Source: Sunxiuqinia rutila
GTDB lineage: Bacteria; Bacteroidota; Bacteroidia; Bacteroidales; Prolixibacteraceae
Length of the DNA: 64,000 bases
Reading direction: 5' to 3'
Assembly: GCF_050589705.1 (NCBI RefSeq)
Contig: NZ_JBNGOT010000009.1
Span: 124,001-188,000, forward strand
Each line of letters starts with the position of its first letter. Position 1 is the stretch's first letter. Shown here piece by piece: positions 35,250 to 44,477 of this stretch. Below the pieces are notes generated by a model. That model was not told where the DNA came from and did not search any database. It worked only from the letters and a program-made list of their open reading frames with translations. Both the position numbers and the translations under genes were made by a program.

Positions 35250-36546
35250 TTATATCAATTGTAACGATCGGAAAACAATGGCCGCAGCTCCTTTTGAAGC
35301 GGCATCATCTCCAATCGACGAAAAGATCAATTCACACGAGCGCAAGGGCAGTTGTAACCCTGTATGCATCATGCCTGACTTGATTGAATCAATCAGGATT
35401 TCTTTTGCTGAAACAAACTCACCTCCAATAATTATGACCCCCGGATTCAACAGGTTAATCATATTCCCCATCGCTTTACCCAGTATAAAACCAATGTTGT
35501 GTGTTAGTGAGATTGCAAGCGAATCGCCTTCCGTTGCGGCTTTCAATATATCTTTGTATTTTATTTGGGTGGCTTGTTTTTGGGTTAATAACAGGGAGCT
35601 TTCGCCAGCCTCAATTTGCTGCTGAAAGTTTTGTTCCAAAGCATAGCCGGACACTTCAGTTCCCAAACATCCGCGCTTTCCGCACAAACACAATTTATCC
35701 GATTCGGCAAATTGGATATGCCCCATCTCACCAGCAAACCCCTGCTCTCCAACAACCAGTTCTCCGTTGGCAATAATGGCCAGCCCCATTCCACGGCTCA
35801 AGTTCAAAACAAAGGCATTCTTAATATTTTTTGCCTCACCAAAATATTGTTCAGCCAATCCAAGTACGTGGGTATCATTGTCGATGTGCACCGGGAAAGA
35901 AAACTTCCCCGAGAAGAAGTCAGTTAATGCACCCTCTAAAAAGTTGAAGTAATTGTAGGAGAACCCCGTTCTTGAATTCACCCGTCCGGTAATTCCCATT
36001 CCCATTCCTAAAACGCGACTCGGATCAATTCCTGATTTCGAAATGGCCTCCTGAATAAAGCGAACCACCTCGTCCAGGCAGCTCTCCGTATTTTCAAGAA
36101 TGAAGTTTTCATCCTGCATTGAAAAAACTTCTTTCATCTCCAGGTTATAAACGGCAAAAGAAATTCCTTTCAACAAAACAACTGTTCCAATACAGTAAGC
36201 GATTTCCGGATCAACCTTATACAATGACGGACGACGACCATTGTCCGTTTCCTTTTTTCCGAATTCGATAATGATGTTGTCGCTAATCAACTCATTAATC
36301 AGCTTTGTGCCTGTTGGCACGCTCAGTTTTACTTTTTTACAAATCCCCGGAATAGTAAGCGGTTTTTCCGACTTATTCAACAAAGCCACAATTTTTCGTT
36401 TCTGAGTGTATTGTCGACTCTCATTACTCACCTCTTCTATCTTCTTCAGAAATATATCCACAGCCCCTGTATTAGAATTATTTTTATTTAACCCCTGCAA
36501 GTTTATAAAGTTTTTTACTAACCTCAAAGCTGTTTTTCAACATTTT
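35246..36546. repeat. Long direct repeat, copy B (ROK gene)
   Basis: Partner of 23218-24516, same orientation, about 12.03 kb away. The two copies bracket all of PUL2 apart from its regulator, plus the two pseudogenes. Confidence 0.93.
35250..36527 (-). CDS. ROK-family transcriptional regulator, copy B
   Basis: Up to 425 residues. Domain plan and motifs are those of copy A: winged helix, ROK domain, LCLCGKRGCLG zinc site. The start is uncertain because no ATG precedes the conserved VDIFLKKIEEVS segment: candidates are TTG 36527, TTG 36500 or GTG 36461. In copy A the region reads ATG CTT GCG GTG, two bases shorter. If GTG 36461 is used, the product is 403 residues and nearly the same as copy A. 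With identical recognition helices the two proteins should bind the same operators and could cross-regulate both PULs. The gene lies upstream of and codirectional with NAGPA-susC-susD. Confidence 0.88.
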   Translation of the reverse strand: MRLVKNFINLQGLNKNNSNTGAVDIFLKKIEEVSNESRQYTQKRKIVALLNKSEKPLTIPGICKKVKLSVPTGTKLINELISDNIIIEFGKKETDNGRRPSLYKVDPEIAYCIGTVVLLKGISFAVYNLEMKEVFSMQDENFILENTESCLDEVVRFIQEAISKSGIDPSRVLGMGMGITGRVNSRTGFSYNYFNFLEGALTDFFSGKFSFPVHIDNDTHVLGLAEQYFGEAKNIKNAFVLNLSRGMGLAIIANGELVVGEQGFAGEMGHIQFAESDKLCLCGKRGCLGTEVSGYALEQNFQQQIEAGESSLLLTQKQATQIKYKDILKAATEGDSLAISLTHNIGFILGKAMGNMINLLNPGVIIIGGEFVSAKEILIDSIKSGMMHTGLQLPLRSCELIFSSIGDDAASKGAAAIVFRSLQLI

Positions 36547-36589
36547 GCTCGATTAGTGCTCTACAGCAGAAAAAGAAGAGATAAATTAT

Positions 36590-36617
36590 AAAAAAAAAGG
36601 GAGGTAACGTTCCCTCA
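36590..36617 (-). terminator. Terminator after the hybrid histidine kinase gene
   Basis: On the minus strand AGGGA pairs with TCCCT around a short loop and is followed by eight T's (36591-36598 as A's on plus). It lies about 50 bases past the kinase stop codon. Confidence 0.7.
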
Positions 36618-36668
36618 CGACTGAAATATCTTAAAGCTATTGCAAAAACCGAGTCATAACCAAGACCA

Positions 36669-39503
36669 TCAGACCACGCCCAAAGAGACGCCTAAATACT
36701 TTTTCAGGAATAAAAAGAGAATATCGCGACGAATGGGTTTGGTGAGCAGATCGTCGCAGCCGGCCTTATACGCTTTCAGCCTTTCCTTGGGGAAGGAATG
36801 CGCCGTTAAGGCAAGTACAGGAATGTCCGGATATCTTGTTTTAATTTGTACGGTCGCTTCAAAGCCATCCATTTCTGGCATTATCAGGTCCATCAGAATA
36901 ACATCAGGCTTTTCATTGTTCACCTTTTCAACAGCTTCCAGCCCATTACACGCAAAAACCAACTTCATATTGTTTTCCTGCAAATGAGCTTTTAACACTT
37001 CATGAACCAACAAATTATCATCAACCAAAAGCACTGTTTTCCCACTCAAAAAACCCGATGTATCGTCTACCAAAGCCAGCTTCTCATTATCTACACTTTC
37101 TTGATTTATGATAACTGGTAAAGTAATTTTGAATAAACTTCCTTTTCCGCGTACGGAATCAAGATAAATTTGGCCTTCCATTAAGTCGACATACCGCTTG
37201 ACAATCGATAAACCAATTCCCATTCCTTCAAAAGCCCGTTTATAAAACTCATCAACCTGGCGGAAATATTCAAAAATATGAGCCGAGTGTTCTTTATCAA
37301 TTCCAATTCCCGTATCACGAACCGACAAGGTCAAAAGCTGATTTTCCTGATCAAGCTCCAGCCCAAATTCAATTTCGCCCTCATCCGTAAACTTAACCGC
37401 ATTCTTAAACAAGATGGAAAGAACCTGTATTATTTTGGCATCATCAATCATGATCGTGGAAAACACATCGCCTTTTTCGGAAAAGATGAGTTTGATTTGA
37501 TCTGACTTCCCGGAGTTCATGGCTATCTCTTCCAGAATAGCACGGCCTATGCAAAACAAATCGACACAGCTAACTGGTCCATACTGACAAGCAATCCGGA
37601 TTCCCTCAGCTAAGGACAAATCAAACAAGTCTTCAAGCAGTTGAAGTAATTTTTCGCCAGATTCACGAATCATCCCCGCCATTTCGGCTACGACAGTTGG
37701 ATCATTGGAATATTCAGGCAACAAGCTACTAAAACCAAGAATCGGATTCATGGGTGATCGCAGCTCATGACTAATGGTGGCCAAAAACACGGATTTCAAC
37801 CTGGAACTTTCTTCTGCCTGCTCTTTGGCCTGAATCAATTCTTTGGAGGTTTCCTTGCGAACAAGCTCTCCAGCAATCAAATCAGTGAGAGATCGTAAAG
37901 CATTATTTTCAATGCCCTTCCAGCCCTTTGCCTCCTTAATGGATTCGAAGCCAACAAAACCTTTAAATACATTTTCAAAATGCATCGGAATAAGCAAGAC
38001 TGATTTTACATGCTGCCGATCCATACATTCCTTTTCCATGGCTGCTTCCAGAGGCAAATCATCCGTTCGCTCATAGCATACGACCTCTAGCTTTTTCATC
38101 TGATTGGCAAACCACGGGTAGCTTTCAATATTGACGGAATCACACAGTTCCGGATAAATCTCAATTCCTTCATCGGCCCAACAAGCAACTTTGCTTATCT
38201 GCCCCTGAGGATCAACCTGTAAGACATAAGACCTATCAATATTCAAAAACAGACTCATATCCTTAATTGCCGATTCAATCAGTGGACCGACCTCCAGAGA
38301 TTTACTGCTAAAAAACCGACGGGAAATATCATTCAGTATTCGCTCGACATTGATATAGTACTGAACCTGCAGTTCGTTTTCTTTTCGCTGAGTGATGTCA
38401 ATACTAACACCCCTCAACTTGATCAATTCACCTTCCTGAAACAGAGGTTCAATGCTATAGAATATCCACCGGATTGCACCTCCACTCAATAAAAGGCGAA
38501 ACTCTGTACGAACTTGCTTTCGTTCTTTTAGGATTTCACGATAAGACTCAATCACCAAATGACGATCTTCGGGATGAACCAAACGAATAAACGGAACATA
38601 GCCGGGGGTCGTTTCTCCCGGAACAAGCTGACACAGGTGAAAAAAGTTCTCAGACCAGCTAATCTTGTTCTGCTGAATATCGTACTCCCAACTTCCCATC
38701 TCGGCTATTTTCTGCGCATACCGAATTGCTGCTTCCTTTTCTTTCAATTCAAGCTCAGCTTGTTTACGCTGACTAATATCAGATACTCCCAGATGAATGG
38801 CTTTGCGCTGTTCAAAAACAACATGCTGCGCATTGACTGTTACCGTAAGCAAACGTTCATCTTTGGTTTTCATGTTCCACTCACTTCCGATTCGCATCGA
38901 TTCATCATCAGCTTTCAACACTTTATTTGCCCGCTCAGCTTCAGCCGAACATAAAACATCGAAAATCGTAAGTGTATCAAATTCTTCCGCGCTATAGCCA
39001 AATAATGCACACGCAGCTTCGTTGACCTTTAGAAAACCATATCCGCTAGTATCGTAGATAAGCATTGGCTGAGGGTTGGACTGAAACATACTTTTGAACG
39101 TAGTTTCCTTCAAAAACAAATCCTTCTCCGCCTTTTTGATCGCTGTGATATCGCGCACCTGACTAATAAAAGACTGAATTTCATTCTCACTGTCCTTTAA
39201 ACAAGCCACGTGCAGTTCGGCCCACAAGGTATGGCCTGCTTTATGGATGTAGCGTTTTTGGATGGTATAGTGCTCATTTTGACCGGACTTTAATCGCTCA
39301 AATTCGGCCCAATCCGTATCAACATCCTCGCTGTGAGTAATGCTACGGAAATTCTGGTTGAACAATTCATGCTTTGAATAACCAACAAACTCACACAAAG
39401 CTTTATTCGCATACAGAATATCTCCATCAATTGACACATTTGCAAAGCCAATAGGGGAGCTCTCTATAAACGACTGAAAAGCAGGTGTGTTGTATTCTAT
39501 CAT
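36669..39503 (-). CDS. Hybrid sensor histidine kinase with PAS/GAF domains and C-terminal receiver
   Basis: 944 residues with no membrane segment, so a cytoplasmic sensor. Domain order: PAS (about 8-125), PAS (130-255), PAS_3-type fold (258-380), GAF-like (390-550), HisKA with FLATISHELRSPMNPI (phospho-His at about 579), HATPase_c with FKNAVKFTDEG, VRDTGIGID and GMGIGLSIVKRYV, and a receiver (about 815-940) with VLLVDDN, acceptor Asp at about 872 in ILMDLIMPEMDGF, and LALTAH and LTKPI. There is no HTH or output domain, so signals must pass to a separate phosphotransfer or regulator protein not seen here. No partner gene lies nearby. It stands between PUL2 and sbcDC with its own promoter and terminator, and has no evident link to the glycan genes. 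Confidence 0.93.
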   Translation of the reverse strand: MIEYNTPAFQSFIESSPIGFANVSIDGDILYANKALCEFVGYSKHELFNQNFRSITHSEDVDTDWAEFERLKSGQNEHYTIQKRYIHKAGHTLWAELHVACLKDSENEIQSFISQVRDITAIKKAEKDLFLKETTFKSMFQSNPQPMLIYDTSGYGFLKVNEAACALFGYSAEEFDTLTIFDVLCSAEAERANKVLKADDESMRIGSEWNMKTKDERLLTVTVNAQHVVFEQRKAIHLGVSDISQRKQAELELKEKEAAIRYAQKIAEMGSWEYDIQQNKISWSENFFHLCQLVPGETTPGYVPFIRLVHPEDRHLVIESYREILKERKQVRTEFRLLLSGGAIRWIFYSIEPLFQEGELIKLRGVSIDITQRKENELQVQYYINVERILNDISRRFFSSKSLEVGPLIESAIKDMSLFLNIDRSYVLQVDPQGQISKVACWADEGIEIYPELCDSVNIESYPWFANQMKKLEVVCYERTDDLPLEAAMEKECMDRQHVKSVLLIPMHFENVFKGFVGFESIKEAKGWKGIENNALRSLTDLIAGELVRKETSKELIQAKEQAEESSRLKSVFLATISHELRSPMNPILGFSSLLPEYSNDPTVVAEMAGMIRESGEKLLQLLEDLFDLSLAEGIRIACQYGPVSCVDLFCIGRAILEEIAMNSGKSDQIKLIFSEKGDVFSTIMIDDAKIIQVLSILFKNAVKFTDEGEIEFGLELDQENQLLTLSVRDTGIGIDKEHSAHIFEYFRQVDEFYKRAFEGMGIGLSIVKRYVDLMEGQIYLDSVRGKGSLFKITLPVIINQESVDNEKLALVDDTSGFLSGKTVLLVDDNLLVHEVLKAHLQENNMKLVFACNGLEAVEKVNNEKPDVILMDLIMPEMDGFEATVQIKTRYPDIPVLALTAHSFPKERLKAYKAGCDDLLTKPIRRDILFLFLKKYLGVSLGVV

Positions 39504-39556
39504 TGGACCTTAGAAAGCTTATTTGAACAAAAGAGCAATATTTTTAGAAAAACCAC

Positions 39557-39564
39557 CAAATATA
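39557..39564 (-). promoter_or_regulatory. Candidate promoter of the histidine kinase gene
   Basis: The minus strand reads TATATTTG, a perfect -7 element, 54 bases before the start codon. A clear -33 TTG is not seen. Confidence 0.45.
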
Positions 39565-39760
39565 CAATGGAATATTAGATTCTAAAATTTTTTAGATTCT
39601 TAATAAAAAAATCGCTAAATATTTAGTATCCACCTCCAGTCTCACTTTTCTTTCAAATGCATACAAATCATTATTCTGAAGAATTCGCAGCTCAAGTTTC
39701 AACAGGTCTGTCAACATACACACTGGCCCTTTTAAACGTTTCGCCCACAGCAAAAAGCTT

Positions 39761-42700
39761 CTATGATTTCCAGCTTGCGTGAATTAAGCTTCCGCGCTCC
39801 TCCTGGTTATCAATGCGCAAATGCACGTCGATTTCCTGTTGCATTTCCTCAACATGCGAAATAACCCCAACGACCCGGTTTTCTTTTCGAAGCGATTTCA
39901 GCGTGTCGAATACAACGCTCAGCGATTCTTTATCCAAAGATCCAAAGCCTTCGTCGAGAAAGAAGAAATTCTGATTCGACTCCGTTATTTTTTGAATATT
40001 GTCGGCCAAGGCCAAAGCCAGCGAAAGAGCAGCCTGGAAGGTCTGTCCCCCCGAAAGCGTTTTTACGCTGCGCACCTTGCCGCCATTCATGAAGTCACGC
40101 ACCTGAAAGTTATTCTCCGGCGTAATCTCCAAACTTAACTTTTGCCGGGTCAATTGAAAGAAACGATCGTTAGCGGCATGACACAAATTCTGTAAATACA
40201 CCGAGGAAATGTAGTTCACAAAACCACTTCCCTTAAACAGCGATTTCATGGTCCGGATATTCTCTGCGCGCAACTCCAATGCATTCATCTCTTTGAGCAG
40301 CGCAGCCTGATTTTCTAAATCCTTTTTCAGCTTTTGCAACAACTCCGATACCTTTCCCAACTCCTGATTCTTCTGATCGATCCACTGTCCTGCACTTTTG
40401 ATTTCGTCCAGCAATTTTTGGTGAACTTCCGCATCATACCGACGCTCTCCCAGCTCCTTTTCCAGCTGTGTCAGCAAGCTTTTCGTCAACGTTCGCTTCT
40501 CTTTAAAGTCAAGCAGCTTTTGTTTCTCCGTTTCCAAATCCATCGGCTGGGCCAAAATCTGCCTGACGTCATCCAAAGCCTGAAAATCAGATTGCTCCAG
40601 CTGAGCCTGAAGCTGTGCATTTAACTGCTGATTGATTTCCTGCTCTTGTCCAAGCACCTTCCGATTGGCTGTGAGCGCTCCAGCTAAGGTATCCTTCAGT
40701 TTTCGTCCCTCGGTCAGAGCATTGGAATACGTTTCAAATTGCTTCTGCAGTTGTGCGTGCTTTTGCAGTAATTCCTGCTGCTCCTTACTGATCTCATCAG
40801 AAGTTTTCAGCACATAAGCCTGCGAATCGACTAGTTGCAATTGCCCTTGATAGGTTTTTAATTCAGCCTCAGCAACAGCCAGAGCCCTTTTTATCTTTTC
40901 AAGTTCAGCCTGAAAACGCTCCTTATCATGGCTCATTTTTTCAAGCTTTTTGACCAACTGTTCCAGTTCTTCCTCCTGCTTTTTGATGATATGCTGAATT
41001 TGCTCTGACTCTCCGAAAGCTTTTTCCACATCCTCCGCAGTTTTATACTTTTCCCACCGAAACAAAGCCTGATGTTCCTTGATTTTCGCTTGAATATCTT
41101 CCTTTTTTGCAAGCCACTCCTTCCCCTGCCGCTGATTGAATTTCAGCTGACTATCCAATTCATTCAAATGCGTAATCTGATCGTTAATCTGTTCAATCCT
41201 ATGTTCTTGCTCCCGTTTTTCTTTTTCCAGCTGTTGTTGATGCTCATGCGAACTTTCCGCATTGTAAATTTCCGGATGATGAGCCGAACCACAAAGCGGA
41301 CACGGAGTTCCTTCCTGCAATCCGTCAGCAAAAGCCTTGAGTTGTGCTTTCAGTCGCAAATCTCCGGCTGTCTTTTCAAGCGTTTGAAGCTGCTTTTTGA
41401 TCGCCTCAATTTTCTCACGAAGGTATTTCACGGCTTCCACCTGATCGGCCTGCTCGGGCAAGTCAGCAAATACGGGTTGCTGATAACAAGTCTGAAACTT
41501 CAGCTGAATACTCTTCTCCTCCTCCTGATACCTGCGCATTTCCTTTTCAAGTTCCAACTGTTGTCGCGCCATACTTTGCTGTTCCGTATGCCAGGCTTTC
41601 GCATGAGCCAAAGCAGTCAGGTCCGGCAGTTTCGTCTTTCCGTTTTTAATGGCAGCTTCCAGCTTTTCCCGGTTAATTTTAAGTTGTTCAATTTGCTCGA
41701 TGGTTTGCTTGCCAATCGTTACGCCCTTTTCATAGCGTGCCTGTTCGGCCTCAATTGTTTTCTCCAGCATTTTGATTTTCAACAAATAGCCCAATTCATT
41801 GGCTTGCTGCTTTAACTCATCCCGTTTTTCGTAGCGAGGTTTCAATTCAGCCAAGGCCTTTTCCAGCTTTTCAATGGCAGCTTCTTCCTGCTTCAGTTTT
41901 TCAGCATCCTGTTTAATCTGAACAGTCTTTTGCGCTATGCGCTGGGTGCTCTGCTGCAGCGACTCCAATAAATGCCTGAACTGCACAACACATTGTTCGT
42001 AGTTGGCGATGCGCTTCTCCAGCTTCTGAAATTCCGGCTCTTGTGCTTGCAATTGCTTCAAAACGGTTTCCGTTGCTGCCATCTTCCGGGTAATTTCCTG
42101 CAGCTGCTTCCAGCCCGCCTCTTCTTTCTGAAGTTTGCTCAAGCTCGCAACCCGAACGGCCATCTCTTTTTTTAGCTGCTCCAGTTGTTGCTCATATTGC
42201 TTCACCTGCTCCGGATCAATAGCTCCTAATTGCTGTAATTGTCCTTCCAGATGCTGTTTCCGGGCATTGTTTTTCGATTCAAGTGCAGTTACCTTATAGT
42301 AAAGCTCAAACCGTTCAAGACTGAACAGCTCTTTCATCATCTGGGTGCGGTCCTTGTTTCCCAGCTGCAAAAACTCCTGAAACCGCCCCTGTGGAATAAT
42401 GATGGTTCGTTTAAAGTTATCGTAACTCAAACCAACCGCACGTTCCAAAACAGATGGTTCTATGGACACCCATTCCTTCCCCTTTTGCTCATAGGCCAGT
42501 CGGTCCAGCTTCTTTACATCCTCAAAGTTTTTGCTGTTTCGACGCCCCTTAACCACAGCCCGGTAGGCCGTTTGCGCTTTACCGGTTTCAAAAACAAAAT
42601 CGATGAGCAATTCATCCGACTTCAGGTTCATCATGTTGTAGTTCCGGTTATCCCCCGACAGGTTGAGCCGGTCAGTTTTACCGTAAATCGCAAAAGTAAT

Positions 42701-42841
42701 GGCTTCCAGAATCGATGATTTACCGCTCCCCACCGAACCAAAAATGCCAAATAAGTTCGCAGCTGTCAGCTTTGTAAAATCGATGGTTTGTTTTTCCTGG
42801 TAAGAGTACAAACCTTGAAGGGTCAATTGAACTGGTATCAT
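39761..42841 (-). CDS. sbcC: SbcC, ATPase/coiled-coil subunit of the SbcCD (Rad50-type) nuclease
   Basis: 1026 residues, usual SbcC length. The N-terminal ATPase half has Walker A GSVGSGKSSILEAI (about 34). Long coiled coils flank the zinc hook CPLCG at about 514-518. The C-terminal half has the ABC signature LSGGQTFQAAL and Walker B FFFLDEGFGSLD. SbcC and SbcD form a DNA double-strand-break and hairpin-cleaving complex in the nucleoid. It follows sbcD by 88 bases on the same strand, so the pair is one operon. Confidence 0.96.
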   Translation of the reverse strand: MIPVQLTLQGLYSYQEKQTIDFTKLTAANLFGIFGSVGSGKSSILEAITFAIYGKTDRLNLSGDNRNYNMMNLKSDELLIDFVFETGKAQTAYRAVVKGRRNSKNFEDVKKLDRLAYEQKGKEWVSIEPSVLERAVGLSYDNFKRTIIIPQGRFQEFLQLGNKDRTQMMKELFSLERFELYYKVTALESKNNARKQHLEGQLQQLGAIDPEQVKQYEQQLEQLKKEMAVRVASLSKLQKEEAGWKQLQEITRKMAATETVLKQLQAQEPEFQKLEKRIANYEQCVVQFRHLLESLQQSTQRIAQKTVQIKQDAEKLKQEEAAIEKLEKALAELKPRYEKRDELKQQANELGYLLKIKMLEKTIEAEQARYEKGVTIGKQTIEQIEQLKINREKLEAAIKNGKTKLPDLTALAHAKAWHTEQQSMARQQLELEKEMRRYQEEEKSIQLKFQTCYQQPVFADLPEQADQVEAVKYLREKIEAIKKQLQTLEKTAGDLRLKAQLKAFADGLQEGTPCPLCGSAHHPEIYNAESSHEHQQQLEKEKREQEHRIEQINDQITHLNELDSQLKFNQRQGKEWLAKKEDIQAKIKEHQALFRWEKYKTAEDVEKAFGESEQIQHIIKKQEEELEQLVKKLEKMSHDKERFQAELEKIKRALAVAEAELKTYQGQLQLVDSQAYVLKTSDEISKEQQELLQKHAQLQKQFETYSNALTEGRKLKDTLAGALTANRKVLGQEQEINQQLNAQLQAQLEQSDFQALDDVRQILAQPMDLETEKQKLLDFKEKRTLTKSLLTQLEKELGERRYDAEVHQKLLDEIKSAGQWIDQKNQELGKVSELLQKLKKDLENQAALLKEMNALELRAENIRTMKSLFKGSGFVNYISSVYLQNLCHAANDRFFQLTRQKLSLEITPENNFQVRDFMNGGKVRSVKTLSGGQTFQAALSLALALADNIQKITESNQNFFFLDEGFGSLDKESLSVVFDTLKSLRKENRVVGVISHVEEMQQEIDVHLRIDNQEERGSLIHASWKS

Positions 42842-42929
42842 TGTCTGTTTTTTTTCATTGCTGATTCACTCAAACTCCGGTTTTGGCGGCAGTAATCAGC
42901 CTGGGTTCTATTCTGTTTATTCGGTGGAC

Positions 42930-44150
42930 TTATTCTTCTTCGGCCAGTATTTCAGCAAACAACTGATTTATCTCTTCATTGGGGGCCTGCCCTTTTACAT
43001 GTTTGAAATAATCTGCAAACAACTCATTCATCGTTCGAGTCAGATCAATGCTCGCATGATGACTGTCGCTCAACTCGACCGCATTGGTCACTTCCGGAAT
43101 AATAGCCACAATCCCCGAATGCACCGCACCAAGCTGGCGACGCTCCATGGCGGTTAAATAGGTTTCTGTCACCATGGTCAATTCCACCAGACAATCCTGA
43201 TTTTCAGACAACCATTGCAAGGCATCGTCCATTCCTTCGGCCCGTTTTCGCAAGAGTCTTTTCCCTTGGGTCAGCTCAAGTTCACGAACCGCTGCACTTT
43301 TTCCCGGCTCCAGCTCAACCAACAAAACGTACTTTTTCTGATTGGCTTCGGAAAAGCTGTACGACAACGGGCTTCCACTGTAAAAAACGGGACATGGAAC
43401 TGCATCAACGCAGTGCATGCGATGCAAGTGCCCCAAAGCCGTGTATTGAATTTGCTTCGGAATGTTTTCGGTATAAACAGCCTGCGCCCCGCCCACATGC
43501 AAAATGGGCTTCTCATCCGCCGGCTCTTCAGGCAGTTCGCCTCCTTTTTTCACCACAAAGAGATGGGAAACCAATACATTCACTCCCTTCTCATCGCAAT
43601 ACTGATCGGCCAGTGCATTCCAGTTTTGCTGCAAAACGGCCCGCAATTCTTCTTCGCTGTTTTCATGTCCCAGGCATGTTTTCAGCCGGTGCTCGTTGGC
43701 ATAAGGTGTCAGCAGCAACCGCAAGGGAAGCGCCTTTCCCGGAAGCTGGAGCTCCAGAAACCCCTTGTGGCTTTGCAAAACCCAAACACCCGACTCCAAC
43801 TCAAACGGAGCCACCACCGAATTGGGATAGCCGGCAAAAATAATCCCACACTCGCGAGCCAGCGGGTCAGGGGCTTCAATGCGATCGGGCGAATCGTGGT
43901 TACCGGCAATGGCAATTACAGGACGGCGCCCATTGTTGGTCAGCCGCTTCAGCACCTTGTAAAATACATCAACGGCCTCGGTGGGCGGATTAAACGTATC
44001 AAACAAATCGCCAGCAACCAGCACCGCATCAACCTGCTCACGCTCGGCCACTTCACAAATTTCAAGCAACACCGCCTGCTGTTCTTCCATTCTGGAAAAA
44101 TCATCCAGCCGCTTACCCAAATGCCAATCAGATGTATGGAGAAGTTTCAT
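42930..44150 (-). CDS. sbcD: SbcD, nuclease subunit of SbcCD (Mre11-type)
   Basis: 406 residues. The Mre11/SbcD phosphoesterase motifs are in order: KLLHTSDWHLGKRL (1-15), VLVAGDLFDTFNPP (about 43), IAGNHDSPDRIEAP (about 78), SHLFVVKKGG, and YTALGHLHRMH (about 238). A C-terminal capping domain follows. It supplies the Mn-dependent exonuclease and endonuclease activity of SbcCD, cutting hairpins and protein-blocked ends. First gene of the sbcDC unit. Confidence 0.96.
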   Translation of the reverse strand: MKLLHTSDWHLGKRLDDFSRMEEQQAVLLEICEVAEREQVDAVLVAGDLFDTFNPPTEAVDVFYKVLKRLTNNGRRPVIAIAGNHDSPDRIEAPDPLARECGIIFAGYPNSVVAPFELESGVWVLQSHKGFLELQLPGKALPLRLLLTPYANEHRLKTCLGHENSEEELRAVLQQNWNALADQYCDEKGVNVLVSHLFVVKKGGELPEEPADEKPILHVGGAQAVYTENIPKQIQYTALGHLHRMHCVDAVPCPVFYSGSPLSYSFSEANQKKYVLLVELEPGKSAAVRELELTQGKRLLRKRAEGMDDALQWLSENQDCLVELTMVTETYLTAMERRQLGAVHSGIVAIIPEVTNAVELSDSHHASIDLTRTMNELFADYFKHVKGQAPNEEINQLFAEILAEEE

Positions 44151-44200
44151 GAGGTTTATTTCTTTTTTAGATTAAACGTATTAATCCTTTTTCGATTTGA

Positions 44201-44208
44201 CAAAAATA
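44201..44208 (-). promoter_or_regulatory. Candidate promoter of sbcDC
   Basis: The minus strand reads TATTTTTG, a perfect TAnnTTTG element, 51 bases before the sbcD ATG. Confidence 0.45.
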
Positions 44209-44344
44209 TATTTTTTGAATGTTCTTCGCGAACAGTCAAAGATACGCCAAGCTCTGGTTTCATGCCTAAATTCTTGCTCTAAAATAAAATTCTGACTCCT
44301 TGATATTCTCAACAAACATCCAAAAAACCTTTGCTTTCGCTTCA

Positions 44345-44390
44345 AAATAAAAAAGGTTCATGCCAATCATGAACGATCAACACGAACCTT
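44345..44390 (-). terminator. Terminator at the 3' end of the glp/ara-like operon
   Basis: On the minus strand GTTCAT (44374-44369) pairs with ATGAAC (44361-44356) around a 7-base loop, followed by CTTTTTTATTTT. An outer AAGGTT/AACCTT arm (44353-44358/44385-44390) is also possible. It lies about 100 bases past the SGNH hydrolase stop. Confidence 0.75.
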
Positions 44391-44477
44391 ATAACAACAC
44401 AGATTTACAACACCAAGCATCTCGCTTTGCTCCTAAAAAGCAAAAACAGAAAAGCTCAGTTCTCAATTTACTACAAC

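Larger units (their letters stand above)
44151..44477. other. Intergenic region between sbcD and the glp/ara-like operon
   Basis: 327 bases with no gene. It holds the candidate sbcDC promoter (44201-44208), a small inverted repeat TGTTC/GAACA (about 44220-44234), and the terminator of the operon that ends at 44478. The rest shows no structure I can support. Confidence 0.6.

Noticed and set aside
23218..36546. ROK repeats as ends of a composite transposon or integrative element
   Set aside because: The repeated segment is a regulator gene with no transposase, terminal inverted repeats, integrase or att-like target duplication nearby.
41072..41815. Repetitive Leu/Phe-rich frame opposite the sbcC coiled coil
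   Set aside because: It is the complement of Glu/Lys/Gln-rich coiled-coil codons, not a membrane protein gene.
43215..44282. 355-codon plus-strand open frame over sbcD
   Set aside because: It mirrors the sbcD reading frame and runs out into the intergenic terminator region; SbcD motifs on the minus strand are decisive.
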